NCBI GenBank assembly: GCA_022494885.1
Contig: JAGVSM010004888.1
Coordinates: forward strand, 62,001 to 126,000
Length of the DNA: 64,000 nucleotides
Reading direction: 5' to 3'
From: Micrasema longulum
Taxonomy: Eukaryota > Arthropoda > Insecta > Trichoptera > Brachycentridae
Part shown: piece by piece, positions 1 through 10,057 of the stretch
Numbering within the stretch: the first letter of the stretch is position 1
Layout: each line of letters opens with the position of its first letter
The notes under the pieces: model-generated
Database searches by the model: none
Told to the model about the DNA's origin: nothing
What the model saw: the letters and a program-made list of their open reading frames with translations, nothing else
Made by a program: the position numbers and the translations under genes

Positions 1-1079
1 TAGCCTTGATAATTATCTAAGACAGCGTCAGCATAGATTTTTTCATATTTAAATATACAGGGGCAGCCTGGCGATAGTAATGCCAAGTGAAAGGGATAAT
101 GCCATGCTGAACTACATCGCTCTGGAGATCAGTTCCATGTATCTAAAGGGGTTTTCTGGGACAAGATTCTCCTACTACTTTGACAAGTGCCTATTTATGT
201 ATTTTTTATTTTTACAATATGTGCGTCTTGAATTTCAATTTGTAATATTTATGTTATTTTTAATAAATTAATTGAATTGAACATGCAAAACACACAAGTG
301 TATAACACCTTCACAATTGTAGTTGCACAAAAATATCATTTAGTTTTGCCACAGTTAGTGCTTCAAATATGAACTTCAGACAATAATAATAAAATTTTTG
401 ATCAAATAAAATAATGAGTTCCGTGTTTTCATTTTACGCAGAATCACAATTACGTTTTCCGTTCAAAAATAAAATCAGAATAAATTAAATATAATTGTCT
501 TATTTTTGCCAGCCAAACGACATCTTATTTCGAAATAGGCCTATTCGGATAGCTTTGGCTCAATTATTAACGGAAATGAGTTCATTACCATCATTGAATA
601 AAATATAAGTTGTTTTTCAAGGTGAAAGCTCTCTATATTTTCAATAAACATAACATTCTGCCGGATCTCACGACCGATTTATCCTTACGAGTGTAATTCC
701 TGAAAATTGTTGTTTACCCGTCTGTCAGATGTTTTCCTTTTCCTCGCGTTGGAAATAAGACTACCCAATCATCGAGTACGTATTAAGAAAATACATAAAT
801 GTAACGAAAATTGTATTGGATACAGTTGTTCACAAACAACATCAAAGATAGACTTTATTGAATTGACAAAAAAACACATTTACAGTACTGGAATAATTAA
901 GAACAACCTGGTTTCGGCACTTTCGTTTATTTTTCTTCGTCTTCCTCCTGGCTGTGACCCTATTTACTTGCGGTCTGCTTTCCTACTTTTCAAGTTCACA
1001 ACAAATCTCCAAGTCGGACTAGGAGATTTGTTGTTTGGTTCGCTTTTTACGGCACTTGCTAATTAGGGGCGAGAACCAG
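1..1079. other. AT-rich spacer, no gene recognised
   Basis: Open frames at 80-271 and 707-1066 (+, 119 codons) have no recognisable domain and are about what chance gives in AT-rich DNA of this length. The only structure seen is a perfect 13-bp inverted repeat at 998-1010/1022-1034 with an 11-nt loop. Confidence 0.5.
998..1034. repeat. Short perfect hairpin
   Basis: ACAACAAATCTCC (998-1010) is the exact reverse complement of GGAGATTTGTTGT (1022-1034). The function is unknown; it may be chance or a transposon scar. Confidence 0.6.
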
Positions 1080-1514
1080 TATTGACTATTGCTGCTTCGC
1101 TGCCATCCTCAACACATCATTCTGCCCGATGCCGCTGTCTCCCAACAGCCTGTAGCTCAAAGTACGTCTGGGTGGTTTGAGAGAAAATTTGTGCTTCACC
1201 TGTAGCCCTGGGCATGAGATTATGTTATAACACCCAATACTGGGTCCTCATTTAAACTTAGACGCGCTGAAAGAAAATTAAATTAGTTGAGAAGATTCCT
1301 CAGTTTCCTAAGAGGCAGATTAAAAGTCTTGTTAAGGTATAACAGGCCGATATATTTATGAAATATGCTCACGAACCATCACTGGAAACCAAGGGCAATA
1401 CTTTATTTTTTTCAAGTAGTTCTTAAAGAAATTCAAATAGACTTTATCTTAATACATCCATGAATATTTAGTTTACTATAATAAGTGTTTCTTAAAAATG
1501 TCCACCATTGTTGA
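1080..1514. other. Spacer, nothing recognised
   Basis: About 435 bp. The first 170 bp is somewhat richer in GC than its surroundings but shows no frame or family that I recognise. Confidence 0.4.
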
Positions 1515-1797
1515 GATTTTTTTTTTCTTTGCAGTCTCAATCCTGGGGATTGGTTTGCAGTAAAGTACTGCATCTCGTACTCCATTGGTCTCTATTTTCT
1601 GCAGCCCTCTTCAGCTCGACACATGAGGCGCAGTTAAAATCTTCGCCCGCTTGCTCCAAATATTTCCGTCGGAGGCGCCCTCTTTGTCCCCTCAGCCATT
1701 CCCTCTATGATGTCATGCAGGAGACCCTTATGGCGCATAATGTAGCCGATCCATTGGGCTCGCCTCTCTGAGATGGTTTTGATTTGGTGCCTACCTT
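1515..1797 (-). pseudogene. LINE-B retrotransposon 3' end (RT-ORF C-terminus), decayed
   Basis: Read on the minus strand, this matches the C-terminal coding part and 3' end of the LINE copy at 55.6-55.87 kb at high nucleotide identity. Shared blocks include AGAGGCGAGCCCAATGGAT, GGGTCTCCTGCATGACAT and GAGGGAATGGCTGA. In the 55 kb copy this stretch encodes the region after the RT palm and thumb, with a basic patch and an 'A.N.DQWR' ending. The copy is 5'-truncated, as is typical of LINE insertions, and its reading frame is interrupted. The minus-strand 3' end runs into an A-rich tail (plus-strand T-run near 1518-1528). The plus-strand ORF over it is a shadow. Confidence 0.8.
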
Positions 1798-2374
1798 GAG
1801 ATTATTAGCAGAGCATATATATTTGAATCTTTCATAAGAACCTGTGACAAGAAACTGATTTAAAAATAGTACATTCATCATGAAGCCCAGTCAACGAGTG
1901 AAATTTCGCTAAAGGCAAAAAAATTAATTATTTCTAAAACAGATTGGGATTTAAATTTTCGTGAACTAGATAACAAAGTTAGTGAAACCAATTTTCTTTA
2001 TTCTTAATAATATTAAAATTAAGTCCATTACGCTTTGCAAGGAGCGCATTAATTGACTTATAATTATTTTCCTTCAGCGAGTTATAACTTCAGATTTTCT
2101 CATTTACTTTTCACAAAGGGAGATGTAAGGGCCCCGTATTTTGCCTCCCGAATAAGTTCCTTTGATACAAAGGTTAACTTGCAAACTACCAAGAGAAAAT
2201 AAGCTATCTATGTTTAAAAAAATTGTATGCTTATGGTTAAATAAATATTACCCGGTAAACGAAATTTATTTTACATGATATCGATTTATTTGTTACTGAT
2301 TTTTTTATATCGAGCCAATTTTTCAATTGATTATTAGGAAAAGTAAGTAAAAAAACTGGTTTAAAAGGAGACTT
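1798..2374. other. AT-rich spacer, nothing recognised
   Basis: No frame, RNA gene or repeat family identified. Confidence 0.4.
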
Positions 2375-2535
2375 GATGTGGTTGAAATGCGATCTGCCAG
2401 GTGAGTGCGTGGTAACACTATGAACGGTAGACGCATAAACGTCGACATCCGTGTATTACGCGAGGCTGCAATAAGCATAATCGACAAAATCAAGAAAGAA
2501 GTTATGTGTTGGTGTTCAGACTTTTTATGAGCAGA
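2375..2535 (+). pseudogene. LINE-A fragment
   Basis: The translated blocks 'INVDIR.L.EA..SIIDKIKKEV' (with a short region before it) align with the LINE-A segment at 29.57-29.72 kb, which reads 'TNVEIRELCKAE' and 'CIIDRIKKGVL'. This is the linker between the RT palm and the C-terminal basic region. Only about 160 bp survives and frame breaks are present. It is non-functional. Confidence 0.7.
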
Positions 2536-3124
2536 TTTCTGAAGATATTTTATTTTTCTACTTGGCCTTCTAGAGTATTCCGATTATGTCTTATCGCGTA
2601 AGCGTATGGATAATTTTTTGTATGTCTCAAAAGATGTACTTTTGCCTCATCATTATTTTTAGGCTACTGTGTCACGAATGAGAAACAATGTGTTTGTAAC
2701 ATTATAAGAGTTGGTAAAACAAGGCGCTTTAAGAAAATTATATTTGGCGATGAATTTATTTATTTGAACAATGCAATTCGTATGTAAAGCTCTTAAATTT
2801 TTAGATTTGCGGCGTAATATTTCTTATAAAGGAAAAATAATTTTGTCATGTTTAGAATTACGCAGTTTTGTTTTAGACGAATTTATTATTACCTCACTTC
2901 TTTTATTTTTATACGTCTTTTCTTCGCAAGTTGACAATATAGTGATGAGGATGAATAAAAATCCCCAACAAAGGCCTTCCATATAATTTGCCAAACTCTA
3001 AGTAAAAGAAGTAGAGTTAACCTTCTCACAAATGTAATTTCTCTCCGTTGCAACAAATTTATATATGAACTAGCGAACCCGACAGACGCTGTCCTGCCCA
3101 AACGTTGGTTTGGCTGCTATTAGC
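2536..3124. other. AT-rich spacer, nothing recognised
   Basis: Contains only short unsupported frames on both strands. Confidence 0.4.
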
Positions 3125-3150
3125 TTTTTTTTTTTTTTTTTTTTTTTTTT
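3125..3150. repeat. Poly-T run (26 nt)
   Basis: Uninterrupted T tract; possibly the poly-A tail of a minus-strand retroinsertion. Confidence 0.8.
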
Positions 3151-3295
3151 ATACGCCTCCACTGCTATTAGCTTGGATAAATATTTTTCATTGATAAGTA
3201 AGTACATAGGTACTTTTTCGTATTTAATTCCAAAACTAAAAATTGTTAAAATTCAAATATTTAATTTAAGTAGGTACCTAGGTACTTGATTATGG

Positions 3296-3355
3296 TTGAA
3301 TTACAAAACATTTTTTTTTTTTTTTGTGAAAAAAAAAAAAATGTTTTGTAATTCA
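3296..3355. repeat. Perfect long hairpin with T/A core
   Basis: TTGAATTACAAAACAT followed by a T-run mirrors an A-run followed by ATGTTTTGTAATTCAA, around a GTG loop. It abuts a second hairpin at 3354-3389. Confidence 0.85.
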
Positions 3356-3389
3356 AAAAGAGTGCTTTATGTGTAAAGCACTCTTTTTG
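3354..3389. repeat. Perfect 16-bp hairpin, TGTG loop
   Basis: CAAAAAGAGTGCTTTA and TAAAGCACTCTTTTTG are exact reverse complements separated by TGTG. The hairpin overlaps the end of the preceding one by two bases. Confidence 0.85.
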
Positions 3390-3779
3390 CAAACGTCAAA
3401 CTCCGGTCTTCTCACCAACAGAGGGGTGTACTTATGTTGGAATACAAATTTTAAAAATGGATTGAATTTAATACTTTTTAAGTTTTACCAAAAATCCAGT
3501 GAAATAAATAAATGGGTAGGAATTATAAGGAATTTAAGGAAATCATCCGATTGAGATCCACAAAAAACAAATTTTGTTTGTAAATATTCAAAAACAAACT
3601 TTTTTATACACAAAAAAAAACATCCTTCCATTATTTTGTAAATTAATTTTCCTCGAATGCAACCCTGGTATATCGATGAATAAAACATTTATGCTCCTTA
3701 CTTCTTTTTTACACATTGGATTGAAGATTTTTATTTCTATGAACACGCTCAGCGCAAAAATCTATATTTCTCTGAAAAT

Positions 3780-3852
3780 AGCACGTAAATCGGTCAAGCC
3801 GTTTAGGAGGAGTTCGGTGACCTCACACGTACAGAGGAATTATTTATATAAA
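3780..3852 (+). repeat. Retroelement 3'-end-like motif
   Basis: Contains 'AAATCGGTCAAGCCGTTT' then 'GGAGGAGTTCGGTGAC', a motif style I recall from 3' ends of arthropod retroelements. The family is not assigned. It is followed directly by FB-1 sequence. Confidence 0.3.
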
Positions 3853-4545
3853 GATAACTCCCTAATAAAGAAATCCAGCCAATCTACAAGCATTTGGAAA
3901 TACTCAAAACATTGTTGAATTAACTAACTGGTAAAAAAAGAAGAATGAAAATTGTAAAATTGTTTTTAGACGTTGCCTAGTAGGTGAATTGGTTCAGCAG
4001 GTTGAATCTTACCCACAAAATAAAGGGTTTAGCTCTTTTACTTCACAAAAGTCAACAGATGGAAGAGTTAAGAAAATGTGGATTTTCAAACGTAGTCAGA
4101 ATTGTGATTGTTACATAGTGTGTACAGTGGCTACTTAAACCAGCCAATAACAGGTCATAAGCCCTATCAATGCCTAGACTTCCACATTTCCTTCTCAAAA
4201 ATGTTTTCCCTCTCTATCACAAAGAAATTTAGGTATGGATAACTCCCTAGGAAGGAAATTCAGACAGACTGAAAGCATTTAAATAAACACAAAACATTTT
4301 TGAATTAATGATTTAAATTCGATGTTTAAACATAGGCCGAATGGTGAATTTTACAGTGTGTAAAATGGCCACTTCAACCAACCAATGACAAGTCATTAGC
4401 CCTGTAAATGCTTAGACTTCCATATTACCTTCTCAAAAATGTTTTCCCTCTCTGTCGCAAAGAAATTTAGATATGGATTACTCTCTAGGGAGGAAACTCA
4501 GACAGTCTGCAAGCATTTGGACATACTCAAAACATTGTTGTAAGA
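3853..4545 (+). repeat. FB-1 repeat, head-to-tail partial array
   Basis: Three successive FB-1 ends, each finishing in 'ACTCAAAACATTGTTG' or a variant, at about 3914, 4300 and 4545. Complete unit order on the plus strand: GTTGCCTAGTAGGTGAATT, TTTAGCTCTTTTACTTCAC, 'TGTGTACAGTGGCTACTTA', ACCAGCCAATAACAGGTC, CCTTCTCAAAAATGTTTTCC, then the ACATTGTTG end. Unit length is about 380 bp in the complete middle unit and shorter in the others. The copies differ, so the array is old. Confidence 0.75.
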
Positions 4546-4759
4546 GATTTAAATTTTATTCAAATCGCAATTAATAAATGAATGACTCATAAATTGACTA
4601 AAAAAAGTTTTCTTTGTACGAGGAAAATCGATAGAAAGACCCACGGTCGTTAAAACGGTTTTAGGTTTGTGGAGGAAGAATTTTCACTGGTTCTATTTCA
4701 CACTAAATTTCTAGTGGCAGATAAATATTCTAAAAAAATAAATTGATCGGAGATAAGTT

Positions 4760-4835
4760 CGCCTCGAAGTTATCTCATTAGTACATATTCCTCACATATC
4801 TGAGGTCTCGGGTTCGTTTTCTAGCATAGTCAATC
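4760..4835 (+). repeat. SINE-1 head, decayed
   Basis: Carries the tRNA-like B-box region 'GAGGTCTCGGGTTCG' of SINE-1. The body is missing, and the fragment abuts the 3' end of the LINE-A copy that follows. Confidence 0.55.
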
Positions 4836-4841
4836 GGAATA

Positions 4842-5693
4842 CAACAACAAAAAACCATTACGCCGCTTCCCCGTAAGGGTAGGCAGAGAGGATAGAACGC
4901 CACATCTTTCTATCTTTGCATACAGATCTAGCTTCTTCTACATTACTCGCCGATTATTCCGACTTTTGACAAGTCCATCCTCAAGTATTTGATGGATTTG
5001 GTCGTGCCATGTCTTTCTCGGTCTTCCTCTATTTCTGCATCCATCAACATTTGCACTGTAAATATTCTGAGCCATTCTTTCGCTGTCCATTCGTTCTACA
5101 TTTCCAAACCAGCGCAGTGTTCCTTTCTTGATTTAGTCGATAATGCTCGTCTCAGCCTTACATAATGTACGGATCTCGACATTTGTGTATCTATCGTACA
5201 TAGTTTTACCACGCATTCACCTGAGAGATCACATTTTAACAGCATTCAGCCTAATTTTTTCCCTGTTTTTCCAAGTTCATACTGACTCCGTTGTGAACTG
5301 GTAATTTTTCCTCTTGCGATAAACATTTATTTGCCTAGGTTGATTTAAGTGCACCGTAACTCTGTTCCCGGCACTCACTCTCCTTTCAATATCTTTCTCA
5401 GTCATTCCATCCCTAATAAACATACTTCCCAGATACACAAATTCCTCTACTTGCTTTAATATAATTCCATTCACAGTGATTTCACATTTAGTCATACTTT
5501 CATTTCTTTCAAAAACCATCACATTCGATTTATCGACATTCATCAGCAAATCGCTTCCCTTGCATACATCGTACACCTTTGTTACCAAGAATTGCAGTTC
5601 CTCTTTGTTGGTAGTAAGAAACACGGCATCGTCAGCACACAAAAGACAATTTTTATAGCAATATTTTAGAGCCTGAAGCGATAGACTCGACAT
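4842..5693 (-). pseudogene. LINE-A reverse transcriptase pseudogene, C-terminal half
   Basis: The minus-strand frame at 5693-5277 encodes part of an RT palm. A 'CADDAVFL' box stands where Y/F-x-D-D is expected, so the aspartate pair is kept but the aromatic is replaced. It is followed by 'KSNVMVFERNES', 'EFVYLGSMF', 'DGMTEKDIERRVSAGNRV', then a frameshift. Below 5277 further blocks can be read out of frame: 'CTNVEIR' and 'FG.VERMDSER' type blocks, 'GRPRKTWHDQIHQILEDG' and 'WRSILSAYPYGE'. The 3' end has a TTGTTG-type tail near 4845. Known role of the family: target-primed reverse transcription. This copy is 5'-truncated and frameshifted. The clade is probably RTE-like, by inference. Confidence 0.88.
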
Positions 5694-5699
5694 TTTGCC

Positions 5700-6227
5700 T
5701 TAATATACGCTGAATAATATCACAGTGCCCTGTGCACGATACATTTACGATAGTTCAAAGTTATTGATTTTGCAGCTAACTAATTGTTTGGAACATTAAC
5801 AAACCAAAAAAAGGGTAAAGTATATAGACTACCAAATAAATGGTTCGGTAAAATAACCCCTTATAAGTATAACCGTAATTAATTGGCACGTTGATTCCTT
5901 CGACCAAAGGGAATTCGGCTACGAGAACTATGTACCCATGTACAGACCTCAGTTCCGGTAAAGAATATCGATTTGCGGTTATAGCCAAAGGTTTGTGATG
6001 ACGTCACATGCGCTAACCACTGATAAAGGTATTCCCTAGGGTTGGTTGGTCACTCCGGCCTCAAGGAATTACTTAAGTCCATTTTATACGGATCGGAATA
6101 TTGGCAATAACTCTAAACAAAAAAAATGTTTACAATTTTTATTTTTTATTAATCAATACATTTCATGAATGGTACATGTTTTTTTTTAATCTATACAAAT
6201 CTACTTTATATATCTAGTAAATGTCAT
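5700..6227. other. Spacer, nothing recognised
   Basis: 5870-6060 is less AT-rich than its neighbours but has no convincing frame on either strand. Confidence 0.35.
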
Positions 6228-6295
6228 AACTGTAACTCTCCAAAAAAAGAGACTAACTCTTGTGCTTGGAGAGTGACTTACACTGTTACAGTTAT
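6228..6295. repeat. Imperfect hairpin / possible mini inverted repeat
   Basis: 'AACTGTAAC..CTCTCCAA' is mirrored by 'TTGGAGAG..GTTACAGTT', with unpaired bases. Possibly a very short foldback element. Confidence 0.5.
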
Positions 6296-6479
6296 TTATT
6301 TATTGGAATTTATAAAATTTTGAAAATACGAGTAAAAAAAAAATTAAAACTTATAGGATATAAAAGGAAAAACAGAAAATAGTCAAACATTCATATTAAT
6401 TAAAATTAAAAGCAGTTTTTACACTTGTTCAAAAAGTTTCTTTAAATTTATTTTGAATTTATTCATTGATTTATTAGTG

Positions 6480-6960
6480 GTCGCGCCACTTGCCCGTTTG
6501 CAGTTGCACGCTCGAAAATGGCTGATTCGTTGGATGAGTTATCCTCTGTTCACTTTACCACAGAACCCTAAATACTATGATTGCAATTCCTACCTTATTC
6601 TGGGTTCTAGCACCTCTATTGCTGGTACTTCTGTCGCGGCAGTCAGGATCAGATCCTACCTTGATGTCAGGAAGAAGGGGCACTTGACGAATTATACACA
6701 CGGTAGATTTAATACTTATTGATGGCAAAATATCGTTTTGCGATCGCGGTGAGAATATGAGAATTCACATGTGCACACGGTCAGTTCAGTCGTTGTTCTG
6801 GCGCCGGAACAATATAGGTACCCACGGTAGGAAAAATGCAACATCTTAACCAGGGTCCCGTAGGTAGTAAACAGATCCGAACGCCCCATCCCAGCAAATG
6901 TGCTAGATATATGATTTATATCAATGTGTGCACATGTGGCGTAACTAATTAGTTTTAATA
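6480..6960 (+). repeat. Dispersed repeat family G, copy 1
   Basis: Shares ordered blocks with 47.85-48.21 kb, including 'CGCGGCAGTCAGGATCAGAT' and 'GGTACCCAC(A/G)GTAG', and ends in 'TGTGGCGTAAC'. The plus-strand ORF over it (6453-6722) has no recognisable domain. Family unknown. Confidence 0.65.
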
Positions 6961-7140
6961 GTGTTTATGTCATTGGAGTCATTATTGTAATTTTTGACAC
7001 CTTTGAAGACAAAGCTATTTTGACTATGACTTGTATGATTTGAATATTATTTTGGTATCTGAGTGACTTATTCATCTCAAATTTTATTATTTTTTCTTCT
7101 TTACAAATTTAATATTCTAATGAAGACGCATTTTTTTTTT

Positions 7141-7500
7141 AAAAGAAAATATGGGCGTCAAACATTTACAGATATATTTACAAATTACAACAGGGATGGA
7201 AAATACCTTAAAAAAGGAAATATGAAAGCCTAGGCAGTTACAGGGCTTATGACCTGTCATTGGCTGGTTTAAGTGGCCACTTTACAACTAGGTTTTGATT
7301 TAATTAAATGAAAGATTTTTGATAGGTGGAAGAATTAAAGAATTATGGATGTTCAAACATAGGCATTATAACATGTTACAACAGATATGGAGAGCGTTTT
7401 AGAGAAGGAAAAATAGAAATCCAGGTACTTACAGGGTTTATGACCTATCATTGGCTGGTTTAAGTAACCACTTTACAGACTATGTAACATTCATAATTTT
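7141..7500 (-). repeat. FB-1 mosaic
   Basis: Two minus-oriented FB-1 blocks ('GGGCTTATGACCTGTCATTG' and 'GGGTTTATGACCTATCATTG', each followed by GGCTGGTTTAAGT) flank a short plus-oriented block ('GGATGTTCAAACATAGGCA'). The alternating orientation suggests rearranged palindromic copies. Confidence 0.7.
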
Positions 7501-7960
7501 TCTTGAGTGACATATTCATCTCAAATTTGTTTATTTTTCTTCTTTATAAATTTGTATAGTGGTATTTATTTTTAAAATAGTGTCTACTGTATTTATTTAT
7601 ACAGAATTTCCGTATTGAATGTTGAGGGTTTCTTTAAAATGATATTAATAATTAATTTTTGTACTATTTTAGGAGGGTTTTTAAAAGTTTTACTTAATAT
7701 TTCAGTAAATACACGTAAAAAAAATAAATTCATCAACCATTTAATTAATTATTGGAAACCAACAATAACATATTTTAGTTAGTGGATTAAAGTCTTAAAA
7801 TTGAGTTGTTTTTCAGCTCTCCTAAACATTTTTGAAAACTACAAATGGTTCCTTTTGCCTTCGGATTACCAAAATATAAACACTTTGCCAAACAACAAGC
7901 CGTCAGTATTGAAATTAATATTGATGTTTTTTGTTGATATTTCTTGATAAAACTCCATAG
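7501..7960. other. AT-rich spacer, nothing recognised
   Basis: No frame or repeat recognised. Confidence 0.4.
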
Positions 7961-8035
7961 TTAATGATTATGATAAAATTATAAATAAACTTATCAATGA
8001 AACTTCTTGGTTTTAGTTTTACTTTTTATTATTTT

Positions 8036-8079
8036 GACCAACGAGCGCTTTCGCCTAAGTAGGCATCTTCAAGACTGGC
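8036..8079 (-). ncRNA. Hammerhead ribozyme-like motif
   Basis: Exact mirror image of the motif at 8080-8123, with the same core, stem II, GAAA and self-complementary AGCGCT stem III. Predicted by eye only; self-cleavage is not shown. Confidence 0.6.
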
Positions 8080-8123
8080 ACCAGTCTTGAAGATGCCTAC
8101 TTAGGCGAAAGCGCTCGTTGGTC
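8080..8123 (+). ncRNA. Hammerhead ribozyme-like motif (type I arrangement)
   Basis: The core TTGAAGA (8087-8093; consensus CUGANGA with the first base changed) is followed by stem II GCCT/AGGC (8095-8106, ACTT loop), then GAAA (8107-8110). Next come the palindromic AGCGCT (8110-8115) and the predicted cleavage-site C (8116). Stem I can form between ACCAG..C (8080-8086) and GTTGGT (8117-8122) with one bulge. A short self-complementary stem III is characteristic of the hammerheads described in Penelope-like elements, which may act as dimers. The changed first core base may weaken activity. Confidence 0.65.
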
Positions 8124-8198
8124 AAAATAATAAAAAGTAAAACTAAACCAAGAAGTTTCATTGATAAGTTTATTTATAAATTTTATCATTATCATTAA

Positions 8199-8642
8199 AT
8201 CGTATTAGGATAAAAGAAAACATAAAATGCTACGAACTTATTTCTGAACTCAATATATTGTACCATAGTAAATAATACCAATATAATAATAACCAAATAA
8301 GAAAATGGTTATGTGTGCCGTATTTTAAGATTAAAAAATAAAATAAAAAACAAATGTACTGCTAATATTATTTTATTCAATTATTTTAATTTAAACTTTC
8401 GAAATTAATTACAAATTGAATTATGAAATGATCAATGAAATAAATAAAAAAATTACGTACATGATCTTAACTTTGCTACACCATGTATTATAAAATAACT
8501 TATCTGTATTGTATTTTTTGACACGCATAAATTTTCATTATGTATTTTGTATATTAATAATGTCATTATATTTCCATAGTAAATGTATTGATTTTAGTTT
8601 AGAGCAGTCACAACTTAATACAAAATTTTCTAACAAGTTGTG
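8199..8642. other. AT-rich spacer, nothing recognised
   Basis: Over 75% A+T by eye, with no structure seen. Confidence 0.4.
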
Positions 8643-9052
8643 ATATTAACATATTACAACAGAGATGAAGAACATTTAATATAAGGTAATATAGAAGTCT
8701 AGGCATCTACAGGGCTTATGACCTGTCAATGGCTGGTTTAAGTGGCCACTTTACACACTGTGTTACATTCACCATTCTGCCAAATGCACAAACATCAACA
8801 GATGAAAGAATTGAAGGAATATAGATGTTCAAATATAGGCAAAATTGTGAAAATTACACAGTGTGTAAAGTGGCCACTTAAACCAGCCATTGACAGGCCA
8901 TAAGCCCTGTAGATGCCTAGAATTCTATATTACCTTCTCTTAAATATTCTTCATCTCTGTTGTAATATGTTAATATAAACAGCTCCCCAGGGAGTTGAAT
9001 CCAGTCCTTGTGTACAGAAATTTGGACAAACTCAAAATATTGTTGAAGTTGT
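8643..9052. repeat. FB-1 palindromic copy
   Basis: Arm 8643-8781 is the inverted counterpart of 8838-8975 (about 138 bp, roughly 90% matching) around a spacer of about 56 bp. The right arm continues into the unit end 'GACAAACTCAAAATATTGTTG' at about 9052. Key arm blocks are TCTAGGCATCTACAGGGC, GGCTGGTTTAAGTGGCCAC and TTACACACTGTGT. No ORF of note. Confidence 0.85.
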
Positions 9053-9973
9053 GATATAGTAAAAATATAATTGTGCGATATTAAAATGGTGTATTGTGTG
9101 TACTAAATAAATCAACAAAAACGCAATATTGAATACGGTTATAACTGGACTACTCGAAAATACACCACTCAATGATCGTATTTTTCTGGCATAACTACCC
9201 GTATATCACTAGCCAAAAGAGACTGTCATTGAAAAATTTGGTAAGTCATAATAATTCAAATATTAATAAAAATGTTGTTCGAATATCAATTTGATATATT
9301 AAATAAACTCATATTTTAAAAATAATCTTTAAGATCCTCATCTTGATTTTTTTTTAAAGAATACTGAGCATTTTCAAATATCATTTGAAAATACTCAGAA
9401 TAATAAGCATTTAGGCTTTTAGTAAACAGAAAACAAATTTAGCTTAAAATCAGTCATTTCATGTAACAATGCTCGCAAAATTTCTGCCAAAAATAATATT
9501 AACTTTAGTCTCTCGTAATCAGTCTCCGGGAAAACATAAAATTTCGTTTATCCATTCTTCCATAATATAAGGCAAAGGCTTCGAAAAGCCAGATGTTATC
9601 TTAGAAATTGTTGATAAAAATAAAAGCGGCGATATCAAGCAAGGTCACCGGGATTGAGAGGGTAAGAGACTGATTTTCAACGGTCGTTTATTAAGAAATT
9701 AAGTGATATCAGCAAAAAGTTTATTCCTTTGCGGAAGTGCTTATTTTGATGAAATTTTAATCTCACACTGTTAAAAATAAGTTTTTCAGAATTTCGTTGT
9801 AAACATTATACAAGATGACAAAATAAAGTTTCCAAAAAATCTAACAGTGATACAACCAGGAATGGTTACGACTACATTTACAATATTTAATAAGTTTTTT
9901 CTGTCCGGGATAATGAAACATATTTCTTCATCTTTAAAAAAAAAAAAGAAAATGCAGATAAGTCATCCTAGTA
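9053..9973. other. AT-rich spacer, nothing recognised
   Basis: Short A-rich runs only; no frame longer than background. Confidence 0.4.
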
Positions 9974-10057
9974 CTGAAGTGGTTAGCGCGTTCGCCTACT
10001 ATGCTCGATATACCGGGTTCGATTCGTGACAGGGTGGATGTGAAATATTAATTTAAA
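9974..10057 (+). repeat. SINE-1 head fragment
   Basis: tRNA-like head ('GTGGTTAGCGCGTTCGCCTA', 'CCGGGTTCGATTCGTGACA') followed by 'GTGAAATATT', the start of the SINE-1 body. The rest is absent. Confidence 0.65.

Larger units (their letters stand above)
7961..8198. repeat. 238-bp near-perfect palindrome carrying two opposed hammerhead motifs
   Basis: Arms 7961-8079 and 8080-8198 are reverse complements with only two single-base indels and about one substitution. They meet at CCAGTCTT/AAGACTGG with almost no spacer. Each arm contains a hammerhead-type core. This fits two inverted copies of a PLE-type terminal repeat or related retrozyme-like sequence; no PLE protein was found nearby. Confidence 0.9.

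Noticed and set aside
707..1066. 119-codon ORF as a gene
   Set aside because: No domain, no homologue in the window, and its length is within chance expectation for this A+T content and window size.
3853..4545. CRISPR-like array
   Set aside because: Units are ~380 bp, diverged and without regular spacers; the genome is eukaryotic.
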